A stretch of DNA of 64,000 nt. It comes from Alkalihalobacillus sp. LMS6. GTDB taxonomy: Bacteria; Bacillota; Bacilli; Bacillales; Bacillaceae_D. Location of the stretch: positions 2,076,001 through 2,140,000 of the forward strand of contig NZ_CP093302.1 in NCBI RefSeq assembly GCF_024362765.1. The letters run 5' to 3'. The first letter of the stretch is position 1, and each line of letters starts with the position of its first letter. Shown here piece after piece: positions 44,452-56,097 of this stretch. The notes beneath the pieces were generated by a model, which was not told where the DNA came from, searched no databases, and saw nothing but the letters and a program-made list of their open reading frames with translations. A program made the position numbers and the translations under genes.

Positions 44452-45408
44452 TTACTGCGCATGCTTTTCAAGCCATTGGAGGCTTGTTTCTCGATCGCGT
44501 CCAAGTTGTGCTTTAATTTCATCGATGCCATTAAATTTTTGTTCGGCACGAATCCATTCTAGAAACTCCACTTCTACCATTTCTCCGTAAATATCGTCTG
44601 AAAAATGAAAGAGATTCACTTCGACACTTGGTTCGGGTAAGTTGTCCACAAATGTTGGTTTATAGCCGACATTCGCCATTCCAGTCCATTTCTTTCCTTG
44701 TACGTAAAACGCAACAACGTATACACCTGTTTTTGGAATATGAAACCGTTCAGAAGTTGCTACATTGGCAGTCGGAAACCCTAATAAGCGTCCCCGAGCA
44801 TCTCCATGTACGACTTCTCCTTTCACTTTATACGCGTATCCAAGCAAAGCGGATGCTTTTTGCACGTCTCCTTGTTCGAGTTCTTCGCGAATTCGAGTGG
44901 AGGATATTTTCTCCTCTTCATCGGTCACTTTTTCGATAATCGTATACGTAAAACGATCTTTTGCATAGGTTCCAAGCTGACCCATCGTACCCGCACCTTT
45001 TACACCATATGTAAAATCAAACCCAGCCACGACGTGTTCCACTTGTAGTGAAACGATAAAATCATCTACAAATTGTTCTGGTGTTAATTTTGAAAACGAC
45101 GGCGTGAAACGAACGGCATAAATTCGATCTACACCTAGTGCTTTCATTCTGTCAATCTTTGTTTCGAATGGCGTTAAATACCGCATTGGTTTCTCCGGAT
45201 TTCCAAGCACTTCTTTTGGATGGGGAAAGAACGTCATGACCGCACTCTCCACACCTCTTTTATTCGCTTCATCAATGGCGTGTTGAATCACAGTTTGATG
45301 GCCTTTATGCACACCGTCGAAATAGCCAATGGCCATTACAGAGCGAGCGGCTTCTTTCATCCAATCCTGTTTGTCTGTATGATCGAGATCAATCATTACT
45401 AGCTTCAA
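44452..45408 (-). CDS. ribF: Bifunctional riboflavin kinase / FAD synthetase RibF
   Basis: Converts riboflavin to FMN and FMN to FAD. The 318-residue protein has the N-terminal FMN adenylyltransferase domain (IGYFDGVHKGHQTVI, MTFFPHP, ISSTRIREEL) and the C-terminal flavokinase domain (GRLLGFPTANV, GVYVVAFYV). A TTG at 45408 is the likely start, with AGGAGG nine bases ahead; an ATG four codons later is possible. The long upstream frame overlaps truB and is rejected. It follows truB by 13 nt. Confidence 0.94.
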   Translation of the reverse strand: MKLVMIDLDHTDKQDWMKEAARSVMAIGYFDGVHKGHQTVIQHAIDEANKRGVESAVMTFFPHPKEVLGNPEKPMRYLTPFETKIDRMKALGVDRIYAVRFTPSFSKLTPEQFVDDFIVSLQVEHVVAGFDFTYGVKGAGTMGQLGTYAKDRFTYTIIEKVTDEEEKISSTRIREELEQGDVQKASALLGYAYKVKGEVVHGDARGRLLGFPTANVATSERFHIPKTGVYVVAFYVQGKKWTGMANVGYKPTFVDNLPEPSVEVNLFHFSDDIYGEMVEVEFLEWIRAEQKFNGIDEIKAQLGRDRETSLQWLEKHAQ

Positions 45409-45421
45409 TTTCAAAACCCTC

Positions 45422-46339
45422 CTAAAGTCCTGCTGCCTGAGTGAAAAGCTTTTCTGGTTTAATCCAGCCTTCCTTTTTAGGGTGAGGTTGATATAAAGCA
45501 AGACACTCTCCCTTTTCATTATAAAATAAAAAGCGCTCCGCTCCAAAACTTTGATCTTCATTGTTTATCACGGCACCATTTTTAATCCGTTCTTCAAGCT
45601 CTGAATCTGCAAATTTTCGAGGAAAATGACTTAATGCATGTTCAAGTGCATAAAGCTTGTCATAGCGTTCTTCTACCGTCATTTCTTCCAACGCTTCAAA
45701 TGTCACCGTATGATGATCTTCAAAGGAACCTGATGCAATTCTCGTAAGTGACGACATATGTGCTGGATAGCCAAGACGTGCGCCGATGTCGACTGCCAAT
45801 GTTCGAATATACGTCCCTTTACTACATCGAACAGTAATTGAAAATGATTGTTGCCCATTAGAAGCCTCTTCCACATTCGTCAACGTTAATTCGTGGATCG
45901 TCACGTTTCGAGTTGGGCGCTCCACTTCAATGCCTTTTCGTGCATATTCATAAAGTCTTTTACCATTTACTTTGACAGCTGAATAATACGGCGGTGTTTG
46001 TTGAATAGACCCGCTAAATTCGTTCATCACTGCTTTCAACTCAACTTGTGAAATCGTGTCGGATACCGCTTGAGTCTCCACTACCTCTCCGTGGGCATCT
46101 TCTGTAGTTGTTGAAGAGCCAATCATCACTTCGCCTATGTATGTTTTATCAAAATCGGACATATACTCCGCTACTTTTGTTGCTCGCCCAATACAAATTG
46201 GTAATACGCCATCCACTTCAGGGTCTAAGGTTCCTGTGTGACCAACTTTTTTTGTTTTAAATAAACGGCGAATGCGATTGACACAGTCATGAGAGGTCAT
46301 GCCTCTTGGTTTATATAAAGCTAAAATCCCTGCATTCAT
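45422..46339 (-). CDS. truB: tRNA pseudouridine(55) synthase TruB
   Basis: Makes pseudouridine 55 in the T-loop of tRNAs. The 305-residue protein has the N-terminal YKPRGMTSHDCVNRIRR, the catalytic motif GHTGTLDPEVDGVLPI (Asp in TLDPE), KRLYEYARKG and the RCSKGTYIRTLAVDIG block, with a C-terminal PUA-like extension. GAGAGG lies about 11 bases before the ATG. It lies between rbfA and ribF. Confidence 0.96.
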   Translation of the reverse strand: MNAGILALYKPRGMTSHDCVNRIRRLFKTKKVGHTGTLDPEVDGVLPICIGRATKVAEYMSDFDKTYIGEVMIGSSTTTEDAHGEVVETQAVSDTISQVELKAVMNEFSGSIQQTPPYYSAVKVNGKRLYEYARKGIEVERPTRNVTIHELTLTNVEEASNGQQSFSITVRCSKGTYIRTLAVDIGARLGYPAHMSSLTRIASGSFEDHHTVTFEALEEMTVEERYDKLYALEHALSHFPRKFADSELEERIKNGAVINNEDQSFGAERFLFYNEKGECLALYQPHPKKEGWIKPEKLFTQAAGL

Positions 46340-46375
46340 ACGTGCCCATTCCTCTCCTTACAGTCTTCATGACAA

Positions 46376-46408
46376 AAATAGGGGATAGCAACTGAATTGC
46401 CATCCCCA
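46376..46408 (-). terminator. Hairpin between rbfA and truB
   Basis: On the minus strand GGGGATGGCAA pairs with TTGCTATCCCC (one mismatch) around a short loop and is followed by TATTTTTG. It may be a partial terminator inside the nusA-infB operon. Confidence 0.6.
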
Positions 46409-46415
46409 CATTTTT

Positions 46416-46772
46416 TTACTGATTTTCGTTATCGCTTTTTACTTCTCGTAAAAGCGACTCAATTCGATTGCCGTATTGAATCGACTCATCAATTGAAAAA
46501 CTTAGTTCTGGGGTTTTTCGAAGACGAATTCTCTTTCCGATTTCAGAGCGAATAAAACCTTTCGCCTTTTCTAAACCAGCAAGGGTTGCTTTTTGTTCTT
46601 CATCGTCACCAAGTACAGTAATAAATGCTGTCGCTTGTTGTAAATCTCCCGTTACATCGACACCTGTCACAGTAACAAATTTCACTCGAGGATCTTTAAT
46701 TTCACGTAGAAGAATATCACTAAGTTCTTTTTTCATTTGTTCGCCGACTCGCTCAGCACGATTGTTCGCCAT
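46416..46772 (-). CDS. rbfA: Ribosome-binding factor A
   Basis: A 118-residue KH-like 30S maturation factor that helps form helix 1 of 16S rRNA and in cold adaptation. Family blocks: [37 protein letters not shown] and [14 protein letters not shown]. It follows ylxP and precedes truB. Confidence 0.96.
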   Translation of the reverse strand: MANNRAERVGEQMKKELSDILLREIKDPRVKFVTVTGVDVTGDLQQATAFITVLGDDEEQKATLAGLEKAKGFIRSEIGKRIRLRKTPELSFSIDESIQYGNRIESLLREVKSDNENQ

Positions 46773-46881
46773 GATCTACACCTCTATCTCTCTGACTATA
46801 GACAACAATTCCGAACTACATGTCGGTAGTTCTACTCTTGTTTTTCCTACCCATTTATGGGATGCCCTTTTCTTAAAAGGA

Positions 46882-47163
46882 TTAAACCCATTCCCAGTCT
46901 GTTTGTGTTCGCTCCACCTGATCGTGTTGATCAATTAGGTGGAGCGCTCTCTGTATCTCTGCTTCCAAGCTTTGTTTTGACGAATTAACGGCGGCAATCG
47001 TTAGCTCTGCTCGTTGCCATAAATGTTGATGATCGGTCTCAGCAACACTAACATTAAATCGCTGCCGCATTCTCGTTACGATGCTTTTCAATACAGACCG
47101 CTTTTCCTTTAACGACTGCGCCATAAAGATAAAGCACTCACAACGGACAACCGCTACGTGCAT
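46882..47163 (-). CDS. ylxP: YlxP (DUF503) small protein
   Basis: A 93-residue protein of the DUF503 family, conserved between infB and rbfA in Firmicutes (SLKEKRSVLKSIVTRMRQRF, SVAETDHQHLWQRAELTI). The fold is ferredoxin-like by family and its role, possibly in ribosome maturation, is unproven. Its ATG overlaps the infB stop by one base (TAATG). Confidence 0.92.
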   Translation of the reverse strand: MHVAVVRCECFIFMAQSLKEKRSVLKSIVTRMRQRFNVSVAETDHQHLWQRAELTIAAVNSSKQSLEAEIQRALHLIDQHDQVERTQTDWEWV

Positions 47164-49331
47164 TAGCGCTTAATTTCTTCCATGACGTAAGCTTCAATAA
47201 TGTCGCCTTCTTTAATGTCGTTGAATTTCTCAAGCGTAATTCCACACTCATAGCCTGCAGCTACTTCTTTTGCATCGTCTTTAAAACGTTTCAACGCATT
47301 TAATTCACCTTCATACACGACAATGCCATCGCGAATTAAGCGAACAGATGAGTGACGGGTAATTTTTCCTTCTGTTACGTAAGAACCAGCAATTGTACCG
47401 ACTTTTGATACTTTGAACGTCGTACGGACTTCAACTTGCCCGATTACTTTTTCTTCAAATTCTGGGTCTAATGCACCCTTCATTGCCTGTTCAATCTCAT
47501 CAATTGCGTTATAAATAACACGGTGCAAACGAATATCTACATTTTCAACTTCTGCAACACGCTTAGCGTTCACATCAGGACGAACGTTAAAGCCAATCAC
47601 AATTGCGTTTGATGCAGAAGCAAGAATAATATCAGACTCCGTAATGGCACCCGCACCTGTGTGTATAATGTTCACTTTCACACCGGCTACGTCAATTTTT
47701 TCAAGAGAGCCTCTCATCGCTTCAACAGAACCTTGTACGTCCGCTTTAATGATGACGTTGATATCTTTAATATCGCCTTGCTGGATTTGATTAAAGAGAT
47801 CATCAAGACTTACTTTTGATGTTTCTGAAAGATTTTGCTCACGATAACGTGCCATTAATCCTTCCCCAACTTGACGTGCTTTCTTCTCATCTTTAAACGC
47901 TTGGAAACGATCACCAGCTTGTGGTACATCATTCAACCCGGTAATTTCAACTGGTGCAGAAGGTCCAACCGTTTTAACGCGGCGGCCAAGATCGTTAACA
48001 AGGGCACGTACGCGACCGAATGTGCTTCCTACAACGACTGCATCCCCTACATTAAGCGTTCCGCTTTGAACGAGAAGGGTTGCAACTGGTCCTCTTCCTT
48101 TGTCTAGCTGTGCTTCAACAACTGTACCTGTTGCAAGTTTTTCTGGATTTGCTTTTAATTCCTCTACTTCTGATACAAGTAGAATCATTTCAATCAGCTC
48201 ATCAATTCCGTCTCCATTTAATGCAGATACATTAACAAAAATTGTGTCTCCGCCCCATGCTTCTGGGACTAATTCAAATTCTGTTAACTCTTGCATCACT
48301 CGGTCAGGATTTGCTGATTCTTTATCCATTTTGTTAACAGCAATAATAATTGGTACTTCTGCTGCTTTCGCATGGCTAATCGCTTCTTTCGTTTGCGGCA
48401 TAACGCCATCATCTGCAGCGACAACAATAATTGCAATATCCGTAACTTGAGCACCTCGTGCACGCATCGTTGTAAACGCGGCGTGACCCGGTGTATCAAG
48501 GAAAGTAATTTTCTTGTCGTTTTGCTCAATTTGATAGGCACCAATATGCTGCGTGATGCCGCCAGCTTCTCCAGCCGTTACTTTTGTGTTACGAATTGAA
48601 TCAAGAAGCGTCGTTTTCCCGTGGTCAACGTGTCCCATAATCGTTACAACAGGCGGTCGTTCTTGAAGTTCTTCTTCTTTATCCTCACTGTCGTATAGCT
48701 CAATATCAAGTTCATCCACAAACACTTCTTCTTCTACAGCAACTCCATAGTCAGCAGCAAGAAGCTCAATTGTATCTTTATCTAACTCTTGGTTAATCGT
48801 TGCCATAACACCAAGCTTCATTAATTTCTTAATAAGCTCAGACGCTTCACGGTGAAGCTTCGCAGCAAGTTCACTTACGGATAAGCTACCAGAAATCATA
48901 ATTTTTTCAGGTAAAGGCATTTGCTGATGGTTCGGACGATTTTGTGGTCCACCACGTTTCTTTCCTCGTCCTTGATGACGACGGTTGTTGTTACCTGGTC
49001 TACCTTGATTCCGGTTTCCTGGGCCACCGCCTGGACGATTTCCTTGATTGCGGTTTGGTTGGTTGCGATTTCCGCTACCTTGACTAGCATTTCCTTGTTG
49101 TCCTGCGGGTTTCTTATCTTTCGGTCGATCATCTGTTTTTTTATTCATACGGTTTTGATCTCCATTTCCTCCAGAAGCCTGTACTTGTTGATTGGCTTTC
49201 TTTAATGTCTCCTCTTCCACAGTCGACATATGGTTTGACACGTTTTCACCCATGGCTTTCAGTTTTTCAATCAGTTGTTTGCTTTGAACTTGATTTGCTT
49301 TTGCGTATTCATGAATTCGCATTTTTGACAT
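47163..49331 (-). CDS. infB: Translation initiation factor IF-2
   Basis: A 722-residue GTPase that places initiator tRNA on the 30S subunit. It has an N-terminal IF2_N motif ([17 protein letters not shown]), a low-complexity basic linker rich in Asn, Gly, Gln and Arg (about 50-135), a second IF2_N domain, then the G domain with [14 protein letters not shown] and NKMD, and C-terminal domains binding fMet-tRNA. The ATG at 49331 is six bases from GGAGGT; the ATG two codons earlier touches the site. It is co-transcribed with nusA. Confidence 0.97.
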   Translation of the reverse strand: MSKMRIHEYAKANQVQSKQLIEKLKAMGENVSNHMSTVEEETLKKANQQVQASGGNGDQNRMNKKTDDRPKDKKPAGQQGNASQGSGNRNQPNRNQGNRPGGGPGNRNQGRPGNNNRRHQGRGKKRGGPQNRPNHQQMPLPEKIMISGSLSVSELAAKLHREASELIKKLMKLGVMATINQELDKDTIELLAADYGVAVEEEVFVDELDIELYDSEDKEEELQERPPVVTIMGHVDHGKTTLLDSIRNTKVTAGEAGGITQHIGAYQIEQNDKKITFLDTPGHAAFTTMRARGAQVTDIAIIVVAADDGVMPQTKEAISHAKAAEVPIIIAVNKMDKESANPDRVMQELTEFELVPEAWGGDTIFVNVSALNGDGIDELIEMILLVSEVEELKANPEKLATGTVVEAQLDKGRGPVATLLVQSGTLNVGDAVVVGSTFGRVRALVNDLGRRVKTVGPSAPVEITGLNDVPQAGDRFQAFKDEKKARQVGEGLMARYREQNLSETSKVSLDDLFNQIQQGDIKDINVIIKADVQGSVEAMRGSLEKIDVAGVKVNIIHTGAGAITESDIILASASNAIVIGFNVRPDVNAKRVAEVENVDIRLHRVIYNAIDEIEQAMKGALDPEFEEKVIGQVEVRTTFKVSKVGTIAGSYVTEGKITRHSSVRLIRDGIVVYEGELNALKRFKDDAKEVAAGYECGITLEKFNDIKEGDIIEAYVMEEIKR

Positions 49332-49344
49332 ATACATACCTCCA

Positions 49345-49653
49345 TTATTGGTTCAGTAATGCAGCAATTTTCTTAGCAAACCCTTTACTTCGAATACCTA
49401 TAACGACACGTGCTTCTTTTCCAATTGCTGACCCGAGTTCATAGCGGTCATTTGGTGAATAAACTGGAATGTTGTAGTAGCTACATTTATCTCGCACTTT
49501 TTTTTCAGTGTTTGCACTTGCATCATTTGCTAGTAATACAATTGCCACATTGCCTTTACGGACAGCTTCTAACGTAAGTTCTTCCCCTGTTACTAGCTCT
49601 CCTGCGCGCATGCAAAGTCCGAGTGTAGATAAATATCGTTGGTTTGGGTTCAT
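49345..49653 (-). CDS. ylxQ: YlxQ, L7Ae family ribosomal protein
   Basis: A 102-residue L7Ae/L30e-fold protein ([40 protein letters not shown]) found between rnpM and infB in Firmicutes. The family binds kink-turn RNA, though YlxQ itself is reported not to bind classic kink-turns strongly. The ATG overlaps the rnpM stop by four bases. Confidence 0.92.
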   Translation of the reverse strand: MNPNQRYLSTLGLCMRAGELVTGEELTLEAVRKGNVAIVLLANDASANTEKKVRDKCSYYNIPVYSPNDRYELGSAIGKEARVVIGIRSKGFAKKIAALLNQ

Positions 49654-49925
49654 TTCTTTTTAACCTTTTTCAAATCGGCTAAAAGCTGATCGTACACTTC
49701 TGCCGACACTTTCACTTGTAAGTGTCGTGTCAAACTATCTCTTTTTTTCGCCATCTCAAATACGTCTTCATTGTGTGATAGGTAGGCTCCTCGACCGTTT
49801 TTCTTACCAGTCGGGTCAAGCTCTACAGTTCCTTCAGGTGTACGAACAATTCGAATCAGTTCACCTTTAGGTTTCATTTCATTTGTGACGATACATTTTC
49901 TAAGCGGTATTTTCCGTTGCTTCAT
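49650..49925 (-). CDS. rnpM: RNase P modulator RnpM (YlxR)
   Basis: A 91-residue YlxR-family protein. The family start RKIPLRKCIVTNEMKPKGEL and the RNA-binding signature NGRGAYLS are present. RnpM binds the RNA subunit of RNase P and tunes tRNA processing in Bacillus subtilis. The second ATG at 49925 is chosen since the first touches the GGGAG ribosome site. It lies 14 nt after nusA. Confidence 0.92.
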   Translation of the reverse strand: MKQRKIPLRKCIVTNEMKPKGELIRIVRTPEGTVELDPTGKKNGRGAYLSHNEDVFEMAKKRDSLTRHLQVKVSAEVYDQLLADLKKVKKK

Positions 49926-49939
49926 CGACATCTCCCGCC

Positions 49940-51046
49940 TTACTTTAGTTCATCCAATTCTTCTTCTAAAAGAACGTCCGTCAATTCCTCATCACCATCA
50001 AGCAAGCCTAGTTCTCTTGCTTCTGTTTCATTCTTGATATCAATTTTCCAACCGGTTAATTTTGCTGCTAAGCGTGCGTTTTGCCCGCGCTTTCCAATTG
50101 CTAAAGAGAGTTGATAATCTGGAACAATCACTTGAGTCATCTTTTCATCTTCGTTTACATTTACGCGCATAACTTTTGCCGGACTAAGCGCGTTTGCAAT
50201 ATAAACAACTGGATCTTCAGACCATTGGACAATGTCAATTTTCTCGCCTTTCAATTCATCCACGATGGTTTGCACTCGTTGTCCTCTTTGCCCAACACAT
50301 GCACCAACAGAGTCCACTTCAGGATTATCAGAATGAACCGCAATCTTAGAGCGATCGCCAGCTTCTCTTGAAACGGATTTAATTTCAACCGTTCCATCAT
50401 AAATTTCCGGTACTTCAAGCTCAAATAAACGTTTTAATAAACCTGGATGCGTACGGGAAATTAAAATTTGTGGGCCTTTTGTTGTTTTTTCGACTTTTGT
50501 AATATACGCTTTAATGCGGTCGTTGTGTCGATACACTTCATTCGGCATTTGTTCTGTTAGCGGCAGTAGCGCTTCTACTTTTCCGAGGTCAACATAAATA
50601 AAACGGTGGTCTTGTCGTTGAACAATTCCGTTCATAATATCTTCTTCACGATCAATAAAATCTGAATAAATAATACCACGTTCGGCTTCACGCACTCGTT
50701 GTGTTACAACTTGTTTTGCCGTTTGTGCTGCAATTCGCCCGAAGTCTTTCGGCGTCACTTCAATCTCCACAACATCATCCACTTCATAGTTTGGATTGAT
50801 GACCTGTGCTTCATCTTCTGATATTTCAAGCCGTTTATCAAACACTTCTTCAACAACAACTTTTCGCGCAAATACGCGAATACTGCCGTTCGTACGATTC
50901 ACATCAACACGAACGTTTTGTGCTTGACCGAAGTTTCGCTTATAACCAGAAATGAGTGCCGCTTCAATGGCTTCAATGATGACTTCTTTTTTTATCCCTT
51001 TGTCAGCTTCAAGGGTAGTTAAAGCTTCCATAAATTCACTATTCAT
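49940..51046 (-). CDS. nusA: Transcription termination/antitermination factor NusA
   Basis: A 368-residue NusA with an N-terminal RNA polymerase-binding domain (about 1-125), an S1 domain (about 135-200), and two KH domains (VGACVGQRGQRVQTIVDEL; LSLAIGKRGQNARLAAKLT). The C-terminal acidic repeats of enterobacterial NusA are absent, as is usual in Bacillus. The ATG at 51046 has AGGAGGT six bases ahead. It follows rimP. Confidence 0.97.
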   Translation of the reverse strand: MNSEFMEALTTLEADKGIKKEVIIEAIEAALISGYKRNFGQAQNVRVDVNRTNGSIRVFARKVVVEEVFDKRLEISEDEAQVINPNYEVDDVVEIEVTPKDFGRIAAQTAKQVVTQRVREAERGIIYSDFIDREEDIMNGIVQRQDHRFIYVDLGKVEALLPLTEQMPNEVYRHNDRIKAYITKVEKTTKGPQILISRTHPGLLKRLFELEVPEIYDGTVEIKSVSREAGDRSKIAVHSDNPEVDSVGACVGQRGQRVQTIVDELKGEKIDIVQWSEDPVVYIANALSPAKVMRVNVNEDEKMTQVIVPDYQLSLAIGKRGQNARLAAKLTGWKIDIKNETEARELGLLDGDEELTDVLLEEELDELK

Positions 51047-51073
51047 GGATAGCACCTCCTTCATTTTCTTCAC

Positions 51074-51544
51074 CTAGAACAGAATCGATAAACGGATATT
51101 TGCAACCTTCTCATATGGAATCGTTTTAATGACTGTACGAGTTTTCACTTTCGTTTCAATCGTTAATTCATCGTTTTGAAACGAAGATAGTACACCTTCA
51201 AACGCCTTTTCTCCATCTAGAGGTTCATAGGTCGTCACGTAAACGCCTTTTCCAACTGCTTTTTCTACATCAGCTTTTTTCTTAAGCGGTCGTTCTGCAC
51301 CTGGAGAAGATACTTCAAGAAAATAGGCTTCTGTAATCGGATCCGCTTCATCTAACTGTTCACTAAGCTTCTCACTGACTTTTTCACAGTCATCTAGATC
51401 GACGCCTTTATCAGAATCAATATAAACGCGTAAAAACCAGTTCGGTCCTTCTTTTTTGTATTCTACTTCTACTAACTCAAGCTGTAATTCTTCTACAATT
51501 GGAAGGACCAATTGTTCTACTTTACTAGAGACGATTTTACTCAA
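51074..51544 (-). CDS. rimP: Ribosome maturation factor RimP
   Basis: A 156-residue factor needed for 30S subunit assembly. It has the N-terminal domain [40 protein letters not shown] and [13 protein letters not shown], and a C-terminal SH3-like domain. The start is a TTG at 51544 with GGAGGG eight bases ahead, giving exactly the length of the Bacillus subtilis protein; the long frame upstream has no resemblance to anything. It heads the nusA-infB operon. Confidence 0.95.
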   Translation of the reverse strand: MSKIVSSKVEQLVLPIVEELQLELVEVEYKKEGPNWFLRVYIDSDKGVDLDDCEKVSEKLSEQLDEADPITEAYFLEVSSPGAERPLKKKADVEKAVGKGVYVTTYEPLDGEKAFEGVLSSFQNDELTIETKVKTRTVIKTIPYEKVANIRLSILF

Positions 51545-51643
51545 ACATCTGTCCCTCCTTATACATAATAAAAAACGTATACCACTCATAAGCATACGTA
51601 TCAGGCATATCCAACTTTTCATGCGCCTAGCGAGTTTGCGAAC

Positions 51644-51670
51644 AAAAAGAGTGGGTTGCCCCACTCTTTC
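51644..51670 (-). terminator. Terminator of polC
   Basis: AAAGAGTGGG pairs with CCCACTCTTT around a GCAA loop (minus-strand reading) with a T-tract after it. It lies about 80 bp after the polC stop, ahead of rimP. Confidence 0.85.
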
Positions 51671-51746
51671 ATCACTTCGTATGCTAACTATTACCATAAA
51701 CGATTTTATCACATGAATTGGTCTCACGCAAGGCTTGTTCTCGTTC

Positions 51747-54700
51747 CTAAAACAACGATAGTTGATTTGACTCCGGTAGTTCATGTAAACAACCATGGTC
51801 CGATAAATTTTCCACAACGGTTTTTGTTAATTTTGCTCGTTGTTGTAAATCTTCTTTTGACAAGAAATGACCGTTTTCACGAGCCTTCACAATGTTCAAA
51901 GCAGCGTTTGTACCGACACCATTTAATGAATTAAATGGCGGCAGTAGCGTATCGCCATCAACGATAAACTCAGTTGCCGACGATTTATATAAGTCTACTT
52001 TCTGGAACCCGAACCCTCGTTCACACATTTCTAAGGAAAGTTCAAGAACCGTTAATACGGCTTTTTCTTTTGGAGCAGCGTCTAAACCTTTAGCGTTAAT
52101 TTCATCAATTTTTGCTTTGATTGAGCTCGAACCTTTGATCATTACATCCATTTCAAAGTCATCTGCTCGAACCGTGAAGTATGTCGCGTAATAAAGAATA
52201 GGGTGGTGGACCTTGAAATAAGCAATTCGAACAGCCATCAACACATAAGCGGCTGCGTGGGCTTTCGGGAACATGTACTTAATTTTTGTACATGAATCAA
52301 TGTACCAATCTGGCACATTATGCTTCTTCATTTCTTCAACCCACTCTGGTTGCAATCCTTTTCCTTTTCGAACGAACTCCATAATTTTAAAGGCAAGCGA
52401 AGATTCGAGCCCTTTATAAATTAAATAAACCATTATGTCATCACGACAACCAATGACATCTTTAAGCTCACAAGTGCCATTGTATATTAACTCATTTGCA
52501 TTTCCTAACCAGACGTCTGTCCCGTGGGAAAGTCCAGATATTTGTAAGAGCTCAGAAAATGTACTTGGTTTCGTTTCTTCAAGCATTTGTCGTACAAAGC
52601 GTGTGCCAAATTCAGGAATGCCAAGCGTCCCGGTTTTACACATAATTTGTTCTTCCGTTACACCTAAAATTTCCGGTGACGCAAAAATTTTCATTACGTC
52701 TGGATCATCGGTTGGAATTGTCTTTGGATCAATCCCAGATAAATCCTGCAACATCCGAATTGCAGTCGGATCATCGTGTCCAAGAATATCAAGTTTGAGC
52801 AAATTATCATGAATGGAATGGAAATCAAAATGCGTCGTTTTCCATTCTGCATTTTTATCATCTGCCGGGAATTGAATTGGTGAAAAGTCATGAATATCTT
52901 TGTAATCTGGCACAACAATAATACCACCAGGGTGCTGACCTGTTGTACGTTTTACGCCTGTACAACCTGACACGAGTCGATCGATTTCTGCCCCTCTCAT
53001 TAAGAGGTCGTGGTCATTTTGATAGCCTTTTACAAAGCCATATGCGGTTTTTTCAGCAACGGTACCAATCGTTCCAGCACGATAGACATACTCTTCTCCA
53101 AATAAATCTTTTGTATAGGCGTGCGCTCGTGGCTGATATTCACCAGAGAAATTCAAATCGATATCCGGTACTTTATCTCCTTTAAAGCCTAAAAACGTTT
53201 CGAAAGGAATATCTTGTCCGTCTTTTTGATAATACGAGCCACATTCTGGGCAACTCGCATCAGGTAAATCATATCCCGAAGCAACAGAACCATCATCAAA
53301 GAAATGGGAATGTTGACAGCTCGGACAAACATAGTGCGGTGGAAGTGGATTAACTTCGGTAATTTCTGTCATCGTCGCAACAAATGAAGACCCCACCGAT
53401 CCTCGAGAGCCAACTAGATAGCCATCATCAAGAGACTTCTTCACGAGCTTTTGTGAAATTAAATAAATAACCGCAAAGCCGTGGCCAATAATACTACTCA
53501 ATTCTTTCTCTAACCGCGCCTCAACGATCTCAGGCAACGGGCTACCGTAAATCGCTTTTGCCCGTCCGTAGCTCATTTCCCTCATCTCATCATCTGCACC
53601 TTCAATTTTTGGTGCATACAATTCGTCTGGAATCGGATGAACGTCACCTATTCGATTAGCGATTTCGTTGGAGTTCGCTACAACAAGCTCTTGCGCTTTT
53701 TCTTCACCTAAAAAGGTGAACTCTCCTACCATTTCATCTGTCGTCCGAAAATGGACGAGCGGTAGTTCTTGCCGATTTAGTGGATTCGCTCCGCCTTGAG
53801 AGGCAATTAAAATCTTCCGGTAGATCGCGTCGTTTTCATTAACATAATGCACATTTCCTGTAGCAACAACTGGAATTTGCAACTGTTCACCTAACTGCAC
53901 GATTTTCCCGATAATTTCTTGCAACGCTTGTTCATCTTTAATGAGTTCTCGCTCAATTAAATGACGATAGTTTCCAGGTGGCTGGATCTCTAAAAAGTCA
54001 TAGAAACGAGCAATTCCTTCCACTTCATCAGCGGATTTCTGCATCATGCCTTCAAACACTTCACCTTTATCGCAAGCAGAGCCAATTAATAAACCTTCAC
54101 GATGCTTATTAAGCTCTGAACGTGGAATACGTGGTGTACGAAAATAATAGTTTACATGGGACATCGTTACAAGACGATATAAGTTTTTCAATCCTTCTTG
54201 CGAGGTCACATGTATTGTTGCATGAAACGGACGCTGGCGGTGAAAATTTCCTTGTCCCATATGATTATTCAGCTCATCGTGATACATAATTTCTTTTTCA
54301 GCGGAATCTTTCACCATTTTCCACAAAAGATACGCCGTGGCCTGTGTATCATAAATAGCACGGTGGTGACTAACTAATTCAATATCAAATTTCTTACACA
54401 ATGTATTTAAACGGTGATTTTTTAATTCAGGATAAAGGAATCGTCCTAACTCTAATGTATCAATTACAGGATTCTGTACTTCCGTAAAACCCATTTTTTT
54501 ATAGCCTACATTTAAAAAGCCAATATCGAAACTTGCATTGTGGGCAACAATGGTTGCGTCGCCAGCAAATTCTTTAAATTGCTTTAAAACGTCTAATGGA
54601 TCGGGAGCACCTACTAACATATCATCAGTAATTCCTGTTAAATCGATAATCGTTGCTGACAATGGCTCTTTTGGATCGGCAAACGATTCATAGGTGTCAA

Positions 54701-56039
54701 CGATTTCGCCATTCTTAATCTTAACTGCTGCTAGCTCAATCACCGTATTGTAAACAGCTGAAAGTCCTGTTGTTTCCACGTCAAATACGACGTATTCTTC
54801 ATCTAAAAGAGAACGGTGATCTGAGTTATAGGCAATCGGTACCCCATCATCCACAATGTTCGCTTCCATCCCGTAAATGACTTTAATACCATGTTTTTTG
54901 CTCGCATTATACGCTTCTGGAAATGCTTGTACAACGCCGTGATCGGTAATCGCGATGGCGCTATGTCCCCATTTTGCTGCCTGTTCGACATATTGACCAA
55001 CGGAGACCATTCCATCCATTTGACTCATTGTTGAATGGGTATGAAGCTCAACTCGTTTTTCTTCTGCTGTATCAATTCGCGCTTTAGGTGTAATTTGATT
55101 AAAATCATTCGCGATCATAACAAGATCACGGACAAACGTATCGTTTTGTATGCCACCTCGGACCTTCATCCACATTCCTTTTTTTACAGCTTGTAAAATA
55201 GGGATATCTTCTTTATCTCGCGAAAACATTTTTACTAGGATTGAATCGGTATAATCGGTTATTTTAAACGTTAATAAGGTTCGACCACTACGGAGTTCAC
55301 GTGTTTCTGCTGCAAACACATACCCTTGAACGGTGATTCGTCGCTCTTCATCAACGATCGCCTCTAATGGAACCGGATCATCTTTAATCGGATACCCCAT
55401 CGAGAGATTAGCTTCTGTTACTTGCTTCGTCATCTCTTCTTCCATCCGCTTCTTCTCGAGCATCGCTTCGACCACTTTTGAATGATCTTCTTCTTGACGT
55501 TTGCGCACGAATTCGTCGTAGGCTTCTTTCGACTCTTCAACAGAAATTTGTAGCGCAATCAATGGCAAACCGTAACGAACACATATTTCTTTAAAGGGTT
55601 CCACGAGCTTTCGCTTCATCGCCTGACCTTCCGCATCATTTTGGGCGACAAGGGCAAGCGTGTTATTGCTCATATCTGGTGCTTGTTTATGAAGCGCTGC
55701 AGCAAGCGGTGGCGACAATAAAGCAAATTCTTGAACAATAATTGGCCAATACCCTTTCCACGATTCTGCTGACATCTCATTCTCATCATACGTAAATGTA
55801 GAGGTTGCTTTTGCAATCTCTTTAAACGTCACCTCTAATTTCGTCGTGAAAAGCTGGGCAAGTTCCGCTGGTAAGACTTGCTTAAGGTGAATATGAAAAT
55901 GCCACGACTTTGTTTCTCTCGAAATCACTAGCTTTTTAATATAGCCATTTTCAAAATAAGCATGTCCGTCTGTTGGGATCTGTAATTGTTCGAGTAATAA
56001 TCGAAGACGCTCTTCTCTCGATCCCATGTCGTTGTTCAC
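51747..56039 (-). CDS. polC: DNA polymerase III PolC-type alpha subunit
   Basis: Gram-positive replicative polymerase of 1430 residues. Order: an N-terminal domain, an OB fold (about 235-310, [20 protein letters not shown]), a PHP domain ([17 protein letters not shown]) split by the proofreading exonuclease ([19 protein letters not shown] to [16 protein letters not shown]), a zinc-finger with two CxxC pairs (CPSCQH, CPECGS), and the polymerase domain with [12 protein letters not shown] carrying catalytic aspartates. The C terminus ends NQLSLF, a beta-clamp-binding type motif. A GTG start at 56039 follows GGGGAG. Confidence 0.98.
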   Translation of the reverse strand: MNNDMGSREERLRLLLEQLQIPTDGHAYFENGYIKKLVISRETKSWHFHIHLKQVLPAELAQLFTTKLEVTFKEIAKATSTFTYDENEMSAESWKGYWPIIVQEFALLSPPLAAALHKQAPDMSNNTLALVAQNDAEGQAMKRKLVEPFKEICVRYGLPLIALQISVEESKEAYDEFVRKRQEEDHSKVVEAMLEKKRMEEEMTKQVTEANLSMGYPIKDDPVPLEAIVDEERRITVQGYVFAAETRELRSGRTLLTFKITDYTDSILVKMFSRDKEDIPILQAVKKGMWMKVRGGIQNDTFVRDLVMIANDFNQITPKARIDTAEEKRVELHTHSTMSQMDGMVSVGQYVEQAAKWGHSAIAITDHGVVQAFPEAYNASKKHGIKVIYGMEANIVDDGVPIAYNSDHRSLLDEEYVVFDVETTGLSAVYNTVIELAAVKIKNGEIVDTYESFADPKEPLSATIIDLTGITDDMLVGAPDPLDVLKQFKEFAGDATIVAHNASFDIGFLNVGYKKMGFTEVQNPVIDTLELGRFLYPELKNHRLNTLCKKFDIELVSHHRAIYDTQATAYLLWKMVKDSAEKEIMYHDELNNHMGQGNFHRQRPFHATIHVTSQEGLKNLYRLVTMSHVNYYFRTPRIPRSELNKHREGLLIGSACDKGEVFEGMMQKSADEVEGIARFYDFLEIQPPGNYRHLIERELIKDEQALQEIIGKIVQLGEQLQIPVVATGNVHYVNENDAIYRKILIASQGGANPLNRQELPLVHFRTTDEMVGEFTFLGEEKAQELVVANSNEIANRIGDVHPIPDELYAPKIEGADDEMREMSYGRAKAIYGSPLPEIVEARLEKELSSIIGHGFAVIYLISQKLVKKSLDDGYLVGSRGSVGSSFVATMTEITEVNPLPPHYVCPSCQHSHFFDDGSVASGYDLPDASCPECGSYYQKDGQDIPFETFLGFKGDKVPDIDLNFSGEYQPRAHAYTKDLFGEEYVYRAGTIGTVAEKTAYGFVKGYQNDHDLLMRGAEIDRLVSGCTGVKRTTGQHPGGIIVVPDYKDIHDFSPIQFPADDKNAEWKTTHFDFHSIHDNLLKLDILGHDDPTAIRMLQDLSGIDPKTIPTDDPDVMKIFASPEILGVTEEQIMCKTGTLGIPEFGTRFVRQMLEETKPSTFSELLQISGLSHGTDVWLGNANELIYNGTCELKDVIGCRDDIMVYLIYKGLESSLAFKIMEFVRKGKGLQPEWVEEMKKHNVPDWYIDSCTKIKYMFPKAHAAAYVLMAVRIAYFKVHHPILYYATYFTVRADDFEMDVMIKGSSSIKAKIDEINAKGLDAAPKEKAVLTVLELSLEMCERGFGFQKVDLYKSSATEFIVDGDTLLPPFNSLNGVGTNAALNIVKARENGHFLSKEDLQQRAKLTKTVVENLSDHGCLHELPESNQLSLF

Positions 56040-56065
56040 TAAAAATCACTCCCCCGTGCAAGGAA

Positions 56066-56091
56066 ATGGACTGACCAATTGGCCAGTCCAT
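56066..56091 (-). terminator. Hairpin between proS and polC
   Basis: ATGGACTGaCC pairs with GGcCAGTCCAT around an AATT loop. The minus-strand T-tract is short, so termination may be partial. Confidence 0.55.
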
Positions 56092-56097
56092 CCTTCG

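Noticed and set aside
56040-56097. A T-box or riboswitch near proS or polC
   Set aside because: The gaps around these genes are under 60 bp and hold only a short hairpin, too small for a T-box.
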